This document shows, piece after piece, positions 1 through 8,293 of a stretch of 52,275 bases of DNA (positions are counted from its first letter, which is position 1; the number at the start of each line of letters is the position of its first letter). Source of the DNA: Candidatus Competibacter sp. (GTDB lineage Bacteria; Pseudomonadota; Gammaproteobacteria; Competibacterales; Competibacteraceae). Location of the stretch: the NCBI GenBank assembly GCA_029624815.1, contig JARSSH010000058.1, forward strand, positions 1 through 52,275, given 5' to 3'. The notes beneath the pieces were generated by a model. The model was not told the origin of the DNA and searched no databases. It saw only the letters and a program-made list of their open reading frames with translations. Made by a program: the position numbers and the translations under genes.

Positions 1-73
1 AGTCAATCATTTCATCGCTTAAAAAATTATGGAAATTGTTGCCCATTACTATAAAATCTATTGAGAAACGGTA

Positions 74-200
74 TTACCCCTCCCGCTGAAAGGTCTGATT
101 CCGGGCCAGCCACTCCACCAAGGTGGCATGGGCAATCCGGTGATGGCAATCGACCAAAAAAGAATCCAGGGCGCGCGGATCGCGCGGTGGCACGGCGGGC
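74..200 (-). pseudogene. Unrecognised C-terminal gene fragment
   Basis: On the minus strand an open frame without a start codon reads through about 40 protein-like residues, including [16 protein letters not shown] and [10 protein letters not shown], and ends at a TAA at 76-74. An in-frame stop lies a short way upstream, so the reading frame cannot extend into a full gene. Where it ends, at about 200, integrase homology begins on the opposite strand. I do not recognise the family. The protein-like composition and the abrupt junction suggest the tail of a lost gene left at a recombination boundary. Confidence 0.3.
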
Positions 201-204
201 AACT

Positions 205-450
205 TGGCCGCTGGTGTTCGGCGGGGTGAAGGACGTAAAGCGCGGGTTTACCCATGCCTGCCAGATCGCCGGCATTGAGGATTTCCGCTTTCACGATCTA
301 CGGCACACCTTCGCAAGCTGGCTGATGCAGGCCGGCGCGGCGCTGGCGGAAGTGCGGGATTTGCTGGGGCACGCCAGCATCGAAATGACCGAACGCTATG
401 CCCACCTTGCGCCTGAACGCTTGCGCGGGGCGGTGGCGCGGCTGGATTGA
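205..450 (+). pseudogene. Truncated tyrosine recombinase (phage-type integrase), C-terminal part
   Basis: The last ~80 residues of a phage-type tyrosine integrase are present. The box II motif [11 protein letters not shown], the [16 protein letters not shown] segment with the second conserved histidine/arginine region, and the nucleophilic tyrosine in ERYAHL are all visible. The open frame runs from a TTG at 61, but the residues before about 205 do not resemble an integrase. The arm-binding domain, the core-binding domain and the box I arginine are missing, so this should be inactive. It points toward the 3' end of the tRNA-Arg gene 100 bases away, the usual position of an integrase next to its attachment site. 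The rest of the element would lie to the left of the window or has been lost. Confidence 0.75.
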
Positions 451-553
451 GCGTGAAATGCCCCTTCCTGTCCGCTCATGTCCATTCGTGTCGCTTCCTG
501 TCCACTCCCAGGGCCGAAGGGCTTGGTAAAACGAGGTTAAGTGCTTGAAAAGA

Positions 554-630
554 TGGCGCGCCCGGCGAGACTTGAACTCACGACCTTCGGCTCCGGAGGC
601 CGACGCTCTATCCAACTGAGCTACGGGCGC
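554..630 (-). tRNA. tRNA-Arg (anticodon CCG)
   Basis: The minus strand folds as a 77-nt tRNA. The acceptor arms GCGCCCG and CGGGCGC pair perfectly, the D-loop region is TAGCTCAGTTGGATAGAGC, and the anticodon stem TCGGC/GCCGA carries the loop CTCCGGA with anticodon CCG. The T-arm contains GTTCAAGTC, the discriminator is G, and CCA is encoded at 556-554. It decodes CGG arginine codons. The 3' end faces a broken integrase, which suggests it served as an integration site. Confidence 0.95.
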
Positions 631-967
631 GCGGGGAATCGAGGAGCGCCAAGATACCCCGATTGCACGCTCCCGTCCAGTGCCGGCGACGGCTTGGATG
701 CTCGACCGGCGCTTCGAGATGCTGGCTACCCCGCTCTCTCCGCCAGCCAACGATAACGTACCGGTTTCCAGGGAATTCCAAATAACATTATAATCGGCGC
801 GCTTAGCCGTGCCCAAACCACAAGATAACAAGCCCAAACCAAAACCTTCCCACCAACGGTGCTCCCGCGAAGACTCGCACCTGGCAAACGGGTGACCGGT
901 CGGATCGAGTCTGCCGCAACATGGCCGGAGATGTGCAGGTTGACCATGCGTTCAATGAGGTGAGAGT
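631..967. other. Gene-less stretch between tRNA-Arg and cytochrome gene
   Basis: No reading frame here looks like a gene. The only clear signal is a sigma-70-like promoter at 765-794, described separately. The remainder would be the tRNA upstream region and an approximately 165-nt leader of the cytochrome gene. Confidence 0.5.
765..794 (+). promoter_or_regulatory. Candidate sigma-70 promoter
   Basis: A perfect -10 hexamer TATAAT (789-794) follows TTTCCA (765-770, 4 of 6 consensus bases) at an 18-base spacing. It would drive the cytochrome gene at 968 with a long leader. The same spot also reads TATAAT on the opposite strand (792-787) with a weak TTGGGC upstream, so it could alternatively serve the tRNA. 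Confidence 0.45.
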
Positions 968-1447
968 GTGAACCCGCAAGTCGATAAATCCGTTATCACC
1001 ACGACCGTCACCCTGGTTGCGGCATTAGTGTTGCTGGCAGTCGTGTTGTTCATGGCTGCCGCCCTCGTCGGCGTGGTCGACAATGTCGCCCCCGACGATG
1101 GATCGCGAAAGCAATCCGCCGTGCTCGAACGCATCAAGCCGGTCGCGCGGGTCTCCTTCGAACAACCCAAACCGGTGGTTGCGGTGCAATTATCCGGCAA
1201 GCAGGTTTACGACAAGGTCTGCGCGGCCTGCCATGCCGCCGGCACGCTGGGCGCTCCCAAGACTGGCGACAAGGCGCAGTGGGAACCCCGCTTCGCGCAG
1301 GGTCTCGATACTCTGGTAACCCATGCCACCAACGGTATCCGCGCCATGCCCGCCAAGGGTGGCGATCCATCGCTAACCGAAGCCAACATCAAGGACTCCA
1401 TCGTTTACCTGCTGGAAGAAACGGGGATCAAGGCCGAAGCCAAGTAA
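968..1447 (+). CDS. Membrane-anchored cytochrome c5-type protein
   Basis: This 159-residue protein has an N-terminal hydrophobic anchor (about residues 10-37), a linker, and a single c-type haem domain with the attachment motif CAACH at about residues 84-88. The likely axial methionine is in NGIRAMPAKGG, a pattern typical of cytochrome c5 family domains. It should be exported by Sec, remain tethered to the inner membrane and carry single electrons in the periplasm. The start is a GTG preceded by GAGGTGAG. A strong intrinsic terminator follows directly, so it is probably transcribed alone. Its partner oxidase or reductase is not in the window. Confidence 0.9.
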   Translation: MNPQVDKSVITTTVTLVAALVLLAVVLFMAAALVGVVDNVAPDDGSRKQSAVLERIKPVARVSFEQPKPVVAVQLSGKQVYDKVCAACHAAGTLGAPKTGDKAQWEPRFAQGLDTLVTHATNGIRAMPAKGGDPSLTEANIKDSIVYLLEETGIKAEAK

Positions 1448-1478
1448 TCCCATCACGCTTCGGCATCGTTCCGATGCG

Positions 1479-1512
1479 AGGGCCATCCTGCCGGGATGGC
1501 CCTTAATTTTTT
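1479..1512 (+). terminator. Rho-independent terminator after the cytochrome gene
   Basis: A perfect 10-bp stem (AGGGCCATCC and GGATGGCCCT) with a 5-base loop is followed by TAATTTTTT. The downstream arm contains the ATG at 1496 that would otherwise extend the next gene, which argues against that start. Confidence 0.9.
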
Positions 1513-1525
1513 AGGCGAACCCGCC

Positions 1526-3346
1526 ATGCCTCCTAACATCCGCCATACCGAAGCTCCTCACCGCGAGCGCCGCGACTGGGACAATCTCCGTGCCCTGCTG
1601 CCGTATCTCTGGGAGTATCGCGGTCGGGTATCGATGGCGCTCGGTTGTCTGATCTTGGCCAAAGTGGCCAACATCGGCGTGCCGTTGCTGCTCAAGCAGA
1701 TCGTGGACAGTATCGACGGCAGCCGCCAAGTCATGGTGGTGCTGCCGGTGACCTTGCTGTTGGCCTATGGCGCGCTGAAGCTGGGCAATGCCCTGTTCAG
1801 CGAACTACGCGACGTACTGTTCGCCCGGGTGCGTTACCGAGCCATGCGCCGGTTGACCTTGCGCACTCTGGAACACTTGCACAACCTGTCGTTGCGGTTC
1901 CATCTGGAGCGCAAGACCGGCGCGATCAGCCGCGATCTGGAGCGAGGCGCGCGCAGCCTGAGCACCTTGCTGAATTATCTGGCCTTCAGCATCCTGCCGG
2001 TGGTGGTGGAATTCCTGCTGGCGGCGGCGCTGCTGCTGAGCGGCTACCCGCCGATTTTCACCCTGATCGTTTTTGGTAGCGTCGCCGCCTACGTCGCCTT
2101 CACCCTGGCGATCTCCAACTGGCGAATGGAGCATCGCCATCTCATGAATCGCCTGGAATCGCAAGCTGGCAACGAGGCGCTCGACAGCCTGATCAACTAC
2201 GAAACGGTCAAGTATTTCGGCAACGAAAACTGGGAGTTGCGGCGCTGCGACGCAACCTTGACGGGTTGGGAAAACAGTGCCGTGTTCAGCCAGACTTCGA
2301 TGTCGGCGCTCAATTTCGGACAGGGTGCGATCATCGCCGTCGGAGTCACCTCGATCCTGTTCGTCGCCGCCAGTCAGGTTGTCGCCGGACGGATGACGCT
2401 GGGCGATCTGGTGCTGGTCAACGCCTTGCTGCTGCAACTGTTCATCCCGCTGAATTTTCTCGGCATCGTCTATCGGCAAATCAAGTACGCCCTGGCTGAC
2501 ATGGACGATCTGGTGCGCTTGTTCGAGCGCACGCCGGAAATCCGCGATGCCCCCGCCGCGACCGAATTGACCGTCACCCGGGGCGAACTGCGGTTTGAGC
2601 AGGTGGATTTCAGCTATCAATCCGACCGACGGATTTTATTTGACGTGAGCTTTACCGTGCCGCCGGGGCATAAGCTGGCGGTGGTCGGCGCGAGCGGGGC
2701 CGGTAAATCCACGCTGGCGCGGTTGCTGTTCCGTTTTTACGACGTGACCGGCGGGCGCATTCTGATCGACGGCCAGGATATTCGCGACGCGACCCAGCAC
2801 AGCGTGCGCGCCGCCATCGGCATCGTGCCGCAGGATACGGTGCTGTTCAACGATACGCTGTATTACAACCTGGCCTACGCCCGGCCCGACGCCAGCCGCG
2901 AGGAAATCGCCGCCGCCGCCCGGATGGCGCAGTTGCACGACTTCATCGCCGCGCTGCCGGCCGGTTACGAGACCGTGGTCGGCGAGCGCGGCCTGAAACT
3001 GTCGGGCGGCGAAAAACAGCGGGTGGCGATCGCCCGGACCATTCTCAAACGACCGCGCATTCTGATTTTCGACGAAGCGACCTCGGCGCTGGACAGCAAA
3101 TCCGAGCGCGCGATCCTGCACGCCTTGCGCGCGGTGGCCGCCGATCACACCACCCTGGTCATCGCCCATCGGCTATCCACCATCGTCGATGCTGACCAGA
3201 TTGTGGTGTTGGAGCACGGCCGGGTGCGCGAACAGGGCACGCATCGGGATTTGCTGCAACAGGACGGGCTGTACGCCCAGATGTGGACCTTGCAGCAGCG
3301 GGAACAGGAAACCCAGGAAGAGGAACGCTTGTTGGGCCTGGTTTGA
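1526..3346 (+). CDS. Atm1/HMT-type ABC exporter, fused permease and ATPase
   Basis: This 606-residue half-transporter has an N-terminal six-helix exporter domain (about residues 25-330) and a C-terminal ATPase. It shows Walker A GASGAGKST (about 388), Q-loop GIVPQD, signature LSGGEKQRVA (about 491), Walker B ILIFDEATSALD and H-loop AHRLS (about 547). The segment YETVKYFGNE is characteristic of the Atm1/ABCB7 family, which exports glutathione-linked sulfur or metal complexes; the proteins work as homodimers in the inner membrane. The frame is also open from an ATG at 1496, but that codon lies inside the terminator stem. ATG 1526, preceded by AGGCGA, is the better start. A metal-detoxification or Fe-S-related role is inferred from the family. 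Confidence 0.9.
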   Translation: MPPNIRHTEAPHRERRDWDNLRALLPYLWEYRGRVSMALGCLILAKVANIGVPLLLKQIVDSIDGSRQVMVVLPVTLLLAYGALKLGNALFSELRDVLFARVRYRAMRRLTLRTLEHLHNLSLRFHLERKTGAISRDLERGARSLSTLLNYLAFSILPVVVEFLLAAALLLSGYPPIFTLIVFGSVAAYVAFTLAISNWRMEHRHLMNRLESQAGNEALDSLINYETVKYFGNENWELRRCDATLTGWENSAVFSQTSMSALNFGQGAIIAVGVTSILFVAASQVVAGRMTLGDLVLVNALLLQLFIPLNFLGIVYRQIKYALADMDDLVRLFERTPEIRDAPAATELTVTRGELRFEQVDFSYQSDRRILFDVSFTVPPGHKLAVVGASGAGKSTLARLLFRFYDVTGGRILIDGQDIRDATQHSVRAAIGIVPQDTVLFNDTLYYNLAYARPDASREEIAAAARMAQLHDFIAALPAGYETVVGERGLKLSGGEKQRVAIARTILKRPRILIFDEATSALDSKSERAILHALRAVAADHTTLVIAHRLSTIVDADQIVVLEHGRVREQGTHRDLLQQDGLYAQMWTLQQREQETQEEERLLGLV

Positions 3347-3348
3347 AT

Positions 3349-3597
3349 TTACTCGTCGTCCCAGCCGTCCGTGCCGAAAGTCAACAGCACGCGTTCCGTT
3401 TCGCTCAGCACCACTAGGGCGCCAGCCTGTTGGCGTTGTAACCACACCAGACGTTCTCGATGTTCGATGCGTTGCTCGTCATCGATTTCCACCGACTCAT
3501 GCAGAATCGCCGTCAGTTCCGCGACCGCTGCTTCCAATTCCTCCAGCTCGTCCAGCAACTCCCGCCGCCGGAGCCGTAAATCGCGGAATGTCGCCAT
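3349..3597 (-). CDS. Small coiled-coil protein, unknown function
   Basis: This is an 82-residue, charged, probably alpha-helical protein. Heptad-like leucine spacing runs from about residue 9 to 30 and again around 45-65, and the tail is acidic (TDGWDDE). It has no signal peptide or membrane segment. It starts 40 bases after the GspF-like gene on the same strand, with GAAGG just upstream, so the two are probably co-transcribed. It ends two bases from the stop of the convergent ABC exporter. I do not recognise a family. Confidence 0.65.
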   Translation of the reverse strand: MATFRDLRLRRRELLDELEELEAAVAELTAILHESVEIDDEQRIEHRERLVWLQRQQAGALVVLSETERVLLTFGTDGWDDE

Positions 3598-3637
3598 CGC
3601 CTTCCCCCGGAAAAATCACACCAATCGTAAAACCGCT

Positions 3638-4606
3638 CTACGGTCTCGCCATTCCCGAAAAACCGCTCATGATTCCCACGATCATGAATCCCGCTACCGC
3701 CGCGTAAAACAACCGAGGCACCCATTCCGCCAGCGTATCCCATCGCAGCTCCAGTTGCGCATCCCACTGACGCAGTTGGTGGCGGATGACTTCGTCCAAG
3801 CGACCCGCCGCCTCGCCGCTGGCGAACAACGCCGTGGCGCTGGCATCGTCCACCACGCCGTAGCGCTGCAAGGTATCGGCGATCCCCGACCGCTCGTCGG
3901 CCAGCGCCGCCGCCGCACCCGCAAACCGGGCGCGCAACAGGGGATCGGCGACGCTCTTGCCGGCCAATGGCAGCGCATCCAGAATCGGCACGCCGGATTC
4001 CAGCAACAGCAGCAGACTGAACAGTCCGTCGCGTCGCTGCTGCCGGGCCAGCAACCCGCCGAGCACTGGCATCGCCAGTAGCAGTCGCGCCCAGGTCACG
4101 CCGGTTTCGCGGGCCAGTTGTTGGCGGTAGGCGAACGCCAGCAGGCGCAGACCGCCGTACAGCAGCAGTGGCGGTCCCATGGCGCGGAGCAGATAGCCGC
4201 CCAAGCCGATGGCGCCCTGGAACAGCGCGGGGAAAGGCGCAACGAAGGTCGCCAGGGTCAAAATCAGGAATGGAAATACCAGTCGCGACTTCAGGCGGTC
4301 AAGCAACTGGGCGCGGCTGGCGTAGTGTTCGCTCAGACGGTTGAATAGGGATTCCAACCGCCCGCCCGTCGCCGCCGCCCGTACCAGTCGGACTTCCCAC
4401 GGCAGCAGCACAGCGCTGCTTTGCCCTGCTTTCGCCAGATCCGCGCCCTTCGCCAGATCCGCGGCGGTTTGCCTCAAGGCTTGCCGTGCATCCGCTGGTA
4501 AATCGCGCCCGATCATGACGAATGCTTGCGCCGGCGTAATGCCGGCGTGCTCCATTGTTGCCAGTTGCGAGAACAGATGGGAACGTTGGTGAGCGGTCAG
4601 TAGCAC
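3638..4606 (-). CDS. GspF-like (type II secretion F domain) inner-membrane protein
   Basis: This 322-residue protein carries the two-repeat GspF/PilC architecture. A cytoplasmic helical segment (about residues 5-105, with GRLESLFNRLSEHYASRAQL) precedes a hydrophobic hairpin (about 115-165). A second cytoplasmic segment with LLLLLESGVPILDALPLA (about 195-215) precedes a final membrane helix (about 295-320). GspF/PilC proteins are the inner-membrane platform of type II secretion or type IV pili. No other secretion or pilus gene lies nearby, so this is an orphan copy. It is shorter than typical GspF (about 400 residues). Function beyond the fold is unknown. Confidence 0.8.
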   Translation of the reverse strand: MLLTAHQRSHLFSQLATMEHAGITPAQAFVMIGRDLPADARQALRQTAADLAKGADLAKAGQSSAVLLPWEVRLVRAAATGGRLESLFNRLSEHYASRAQLLDRLKSRLVFPFLILTLATFVAPFPALFQGAIGLGGYLLRAMGPPLLLYGGLRLLAFAYRQQLARETGVTWARLLLAMPVLGGLLARQQRRDGLFSLLLLLESGVPILDALPLAGKSVADPLLRARFAGAAAALADERSGIADTLQRYGVVDDASATALFASGEAAGRLDEVIRHQLRQWDAQLELRWDTLAEWVPRLFYAAVAGFMIVGIMSGFSGMARP

Positions 4607-4837
4607 GAAAGTTGCTCCGGGCAGGTCACAATTCGGTGGTTATGCCTATATAGCGATATCAATCAATCTGTTATTCATCGCTACGCTCTGTAGATCCACC
4701 GGGAATCCTAACGACAAGCATTGGGGTGGAAGCGTTTATCATGAATACCGGCGCTTCGATTGCCCACCCAGCTTCATGAACGGGGCATGGCGCATCGTTG
4801 GGCTGCATGAAGTAGCGGCAACCCGCGGCGCCAGCAT

Positions 4838-5269
4838 TCACTCCTCGCTTCGTAACGGTCCGCCGGGCCGGCGACCCTGCTTTTTCTCCCCGACGCGCCG
4901 CTTTTCCTCCAAGCGCCGCTGTTTGGCGGCCCGCGAAGGCCTGGTTTTGACGCGCGGCCTCGGCGCCGTCGCCGCTTGCTGGATCAACCCGACCAAGCGC
5001 TCGATGGCATCCTGCCGATTGCGTTCTTGACTGCGAAAGCGCCGGGCGGTGATCAGCAGTTGGCCGTCCTGGGTCACGCGGCTTCCAGCCAGCGCCCGCA
5101 ACCGCGCCCGCACCGCGTCCGGCAGCGAAGGCGAACGCGCGACATCGAAGCGCAGTTCCGCCGCCGTCGCTACCTTGTTGACGTTCTGACCGCCGGGGCC
5201 GGACGCCAGTTTGAATTGAAACTGGAGTTCGTCCTCGGGAATGTGAATATCGGGCGTGGCGATGATCAT
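4838..5269 (-). CDS. arfB: ArfB-type peptidyl-tRNA hydrolase (ribosome rescue)
   Basis: This is a 143-residue release-factor-like protein with the GGQ catalytic motif (SGPGGQNVNK, about residues 22-31). A conserved core follows, then a strongly basic C-terminal tail rich in K and R that in this family enters the empty mRNA channel. ArfB (YaeJ) hydrolyses peptidyl-tRNA on stalled ribosomes that lack a stop codon. The start MIIATPDIHIP at 5269 matches the family N-terminus; an upstream in-frame ATG at 5278 is possible. It lies 43 bases after the KAS III-like gene in the same direction and may ride on that operon. Confidence 0.9.
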   Translation of the reverse strand: MIIATPDIHIPEDELQFQFKLASGPGGQNVNKVATAAELRFDVARSPSLPDAVRARLRALAGSRVTQDGQLLITARRFRSQERNRQDAIERLVGLIQQAATAPRPRVKTRPSRAAKQRRLEEKRRVGEKKQGRRPGGPLRSEE

Positions 5270-5312
5270 GGCGCACATTCGCAACCGGCGGGACGCGATT
5301 TCTTGGCCCGGT

Positions 5313-6323
5313 TCACCGCCATCGCCACAACGAGGCCGCCAGGGCGATGCCGCCGCCGCTGGCGCAAAACAGCACCAGCGAGCCGGGCGCGGGGCCCTTG
5401 CCCTGGGCAATGGCGTCGTCCAGCACCATCGGAATGCAGGCCGAACCCGTGTAGCCCCATTTATCCATGATCCAGTGCGTTTTTTCCAGCGGCTGGCCGA
5501 GCGCCGCCATGGTGGCTTCGAGGGTGCGCAGGTTGACTTGGGTGAAGTAATAGCGGTCCACGTCGTCCGGCCCCATCCGCGTGCCGGTCGCGGCGCTGGC
5601 CTTGGCCAGCGCCCGCTCGATCAGCGGCGGCCATTGCTCGGTGTTGAAAGTGGCTGGAAACTTGCGCACGAACCGCACGGTTGGCGGCCCGTAGCGCTCC
5701 AGGTTGGCGAGGTTGGCCGGGCGGAAAACACCGCCGGTATAAATGCCGAGCGCATCGTGGTACTCGCCGGCGGCGGCCAGGGCGGTGGCCAGCCAACCCG
5801 GTTGCGAGCCAGCGCCGACCACCACCGCCCCCGCGCCGTCGGCGAACAGGGTCACGGTTTTCTTGTCGCCCCAATCCAGAAACCGGCTCATGCCATAGGC
5901 CCCGATCACCAGCACGAAGCGCTCGTCGGGTTCGGTGGCCAGCGTCTTCGCCGCGATGTCCAGAGCGATGACCCAACCGGCGCAGGCGCTGTTCACGTCG
6001 AACACTCCGGCGCGACGCGCGCCCAGCTTGGCCTGCACCACCGCCGCCGTGGCTGGGCTGAGATAATCCGGCGTGTCGGTGGCGACGATGATCCGGTCGA
6101 GATCGGCCGCGTCCAGGCCGGCGCGCTCCAGCGCTGTTTTCGCGGCCGCGACCGCCAGATCCGAAGTCGTCTGATCATCGGCCATGAAATGACGCTCGCG
6201 GATGCCGACATTCTCCACCAACCAGTCGCCGACCGACTCGCCCAGTAATTCGTCGAATTCGGCGTTGGTCATCAGTCGTTCCGGGACGTAGCCGCCGGAA
6301 CTCAGGATTTGGGCATGGCGCAT
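5313..6323 (-). CDS. KAS III (FabH)-like protein with altered active site
   Basis: This 336-residue thiolase-fold protein aligns with FabH from end to end (GIRERHFM near the N-terminus, DGAGAVVVGAG in the middle, SGGGIALAASLW at the end). The nucleophilic cysteine is present in NSACAGW (about residue 112). By alignment to E. coli FabH the catalytic histidine of PHQAN is threonine (FTQVN, about 262), and the asparagine of GNTSA is tyrosine (GYTGSA, about 291). Decarboxylative condensation normally needs those two residues. An acyltransferase or other Cys-only chemistry is therefore more likely than fatty-acid initiation. The start at ATG 6323 is chosen because GGAGG sits five bases upstream; a GTG at 6335 is the alternative. 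The methyltransferase gene ends 54 bases upstream on the same strand. Confidence 0.85.
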   Translation of the reverse strand: MRHAQILSSGGYVPERLMTNAEFDELLGESVGDWLVENVGIRERHFMADDQTTSDLAVAAAKTALERAGLDAADLDRIIVATDTPDYLSPATAAVVQAKLGARRAGVFDVNSACAGWVIALDIAAKTLATEPDERFVLVIGAYGMSRFLDWGDKKTVTLFADGAGAVVVGAGSQPGWLATALAAAGEYHDALGIYTGGVFRPANLANLERYGPPTVRFVRKFPATFNTEQWPPLIERALAKASAATGTRMGPDDVDRYYFTQVNLRTLEATMAALGQPLEKTHWIMDKWGYTGSACIPMVLDDAIAQGKGPAPGSLVLFCASGGGIALAASLWRWR

Positions 6324-6377
6324 CGCAACCTCCACAAGGCAATACCGGCGGCTCCGCCGACGACGGTCATCGTGACA

Positions 6378-7244
6378 CTACTCCAGACTGGCGAATAAAT
6401 CCCAGTGGCCGACCGACAGGCGTGAATGGCCGCGCTCGATCAGGCTGCATCGATGCCGCGACCAAGCGTCCAGCCAGCTTGTCGTTTCGGGCGCGATCCG
6501 CCGCACGGCCTCCGTCCAACCGTCCAGCAGCGCCGTTTGCAGGGCGGCGTCTTGCGCGGCCAAGCGCCAGGGACTGGGCCGCAACTCCACCCGATAATCC
6601 AGCCGTTCGAGCAGGGTCGCCAGCGTGGGAGCGGCGTCGGGACCGAGCGCCGGACCGAAGCCCTTGTCCGTGCCCTGGTGGCGGTTGATCCATTCGCGCA
6701 TCCACTCGTCGCCCTCCGCCGCCGGCTCCCAGACGATGGACCCATCGTAGCTGAGCACGATCAGCACCGCCGCCCGCCATTGCCGACAGCGGCGGGCCAG
6801 TCGTTCCAGCCAGTCGGCCGATACCAGATCGATCAGGGCGGAGGCCGTGACCAGTTGCGCGTTCGCAACCGCCAGCCGCTCCCAGTCCGCGTTCAAGTCC
6901 AGACAGGACCATTCCAACCGGCACTGCCGCGTTTCGTCCTCCAGGAGCAGGGTTCCACTCTCGTCCGTTACCTTCATGCCCCGCACGACCGCCCACCGGC
7001 GGAGCGCCTCATCGGCCCGCGCCAGCAACGCCGGGTCGTGATCCACCAGCCGCCAATGCTGCTTCCCGCCGAGAGCAGGGGCGAGAATACGGACGTTGGC
7101 CCCGGCGCCGCTGCCGAGATCCAGCACGGACAATGCATCGTATCGCCGCCGCCAGACGATCAGCCGAGCGGTCAGTTCCGGGTTGCGGGCCGCCGCATCG
7201 GCCGGTTCGCGCAGGCGCAGCCATTCGGCGGAAAAGCCGCTCAT
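6378..7244 (-). CDS. Class I SAM-dependent methyltransferase
   Basis: This 288-residue protein has the SAM-binding motif I LDLGSGAGANVRIL (about residues 40-53), an acidic motif near LVDHDPALL, and the conserved segment LVTASALIDLVSADWL. The C-terminal half is tryptophan-rich and variable. Its ATG overlaps the stop of the glycosyltransferase gene (ATGA), so translation is coupled. The methyl acceptor cannot be read from sequence. Context suggests it acts on the same product as the adjacent glycosyltransferase and PTPS-like protein. Confidence 0.85.
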   Translation of the reverse strand: MSGFSAEWLRLREPADAAARNPELTARLIVWRRRYDALSVLDLGSGAGANVRILAPALGGKQHWRLVDHDPALLARADEALRRWAVVRGMKVTDESGTLLLEDETRQCRLEWSCLDLNADWERLAVANAQLVTASALIDLVSADWLERLARRCRQWRAAVLIVLSYDGSIVWEPAAEGDEWMREWINRHQGTDKGFGPALGPDAAPTLATLLERLDYRVELRPSPWRLAAQDAALQTALLDGWTEAVRRIAPETTSWLDAWSRHRCSLIERGHSRLSVGHWDLFASLE

Positions 7245-8293
7245 GCCGGAATCTCGTCCAGCGCCGCGGCGAAGCGGGCGCAGATCTCCGGCCAGTCCGG
7301 CAGGGACTGGCGAGCCGCGCGGGCGCCGGTGGCTAGACGTTCGCGCAATGCGGGTTCGGCCATCACCCGCGCCAAGGCCTCGGCCAGCGCCGTCTCGTCG
7401 CCGGGCGGAACCAGCAACCCCGCGTCCGCCGACACCGTGTCGGGAATCGCGCCCGCCGTGGTGCTGACGATCGGCAATCCCCGCGCCAGCGCCTCGGCCA
7501 GCGCCATGCCGTAACCCTCGTGATGGGACGGCAGCACGAACACATCGGCCCGCCGGTAGCGAATTGCCAGGGCCGCCTCGTCCAGTTCGCCCAAAAACGC
7601 GATGCGCCCGGTCAAGCCCAGATCCTCCGTTAAGTCGAGGAGAAGAGCGGCGGTGGGTGGATGCAGCCGTTCGCTGCCGGCGCAAAACAGCCGCCAAGGA
7701 TGGTGTTGGAGTCGCGCCAGGGCGCGGAACAGTACGGCATGACCCTTGCGCGGGGTCAGCGAGGCCACACATAGCAGATCCAGGTTTCCGCCGCCCGAGC
7801 CTTCCGCCAGCGGCGCGGGATCGGTGCCGGGCGGAATCGCGACGCAGCGCTCCGGCGTCACTTCGTATTCGCTCAGCAGTGCCCGCGCCGTACTGGGACT
7901 GGTGACGATCACCCGGCGGACATGGCGCAATGCCTCGCGCTCGCTGGCATGGAGTTGCCGACGTAACGTTTCGTCCAGCCCGGTTTCCAGCGCCAGCGGA
8001 TGATGGAGCAGCGCCACCAGCCGCAACCGGTCACGCTGGGCGGCGGCGACCGTCGGCATGGCGCCTAGCGCCAGGCCGTCGATGACCGTCAATGCCCGAT
8101 CCGGCAACGCGGCCAGTACCTCATCGGCCTCGCGCAGCGCCGCTGGAGTCGGCCGCGGAAAGCCGGCATCGAGCCGCCGGAGTTCGACCCGCCAGTCCAG
8201 CGCCGCCAGTCCGGCCATGATCCGCCGGTCGTACAGATAGCCGCCAGTGCGGGTATCGGGATCACCGGGAATCAGGAACCGGACCGATTTCAA
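7241..8293 (-). CDS. Family 4 glycosyltransferase
   Basis: This is a 350-residue GT-B fold enzyme. The N-terminal acceptor domain has a [13 protein letters not shown] loop, and the C-terminal nucleotide-sugar domain begins near [13 protein letters not shown]. The GT4 E-x7-E signature appears in [13 protein letters not shown] (about residues 251-263). These are retaining, soluble or peripheral transferases. No membrane segment is seen. Both ends overlap neighbours by four bases (PTPS-like upstream, methyltransferase downstream), which makes a strictly co-translated trio. Donor sugar and acceptor are unknown. Confidence 0.9.
   Translation of the reverse strand: MKSVRFLIPGDPDTRTGGYLYDRRIMAGLAALDWRVELRRLDAGFPRPTPAALREADEVLAALPDRALTVIDGLALGAMPTVAAAQRDRLRLVALLHHPLALETGLDETLRRQLHASEREALRHVRRVIVTSPSTARALLSEYEVTPERCVAIPPGTDPAPLAEGSGGGNLDLLCVASLTPRKGHAVLFRALARLQHHPWRLFCAGSERLHPPTAALLLDLTEDLGLTGRIAFLGELDEAALAIRYRRADVFVLPSHHEGYGMALAEALARGLPIVSTTAGAIPDTVSADAGLLVPPGDETALAEALARVMAEPALRERLATGARAARQSLPDWPEICARFAAALDEIPA

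Noticed and set aside
1496-1525. Upstream ATG start for the ABC exporter
   Set aside because: It lies in the terminator hairpin of the preceding gene, and ATG 1526 fits better.
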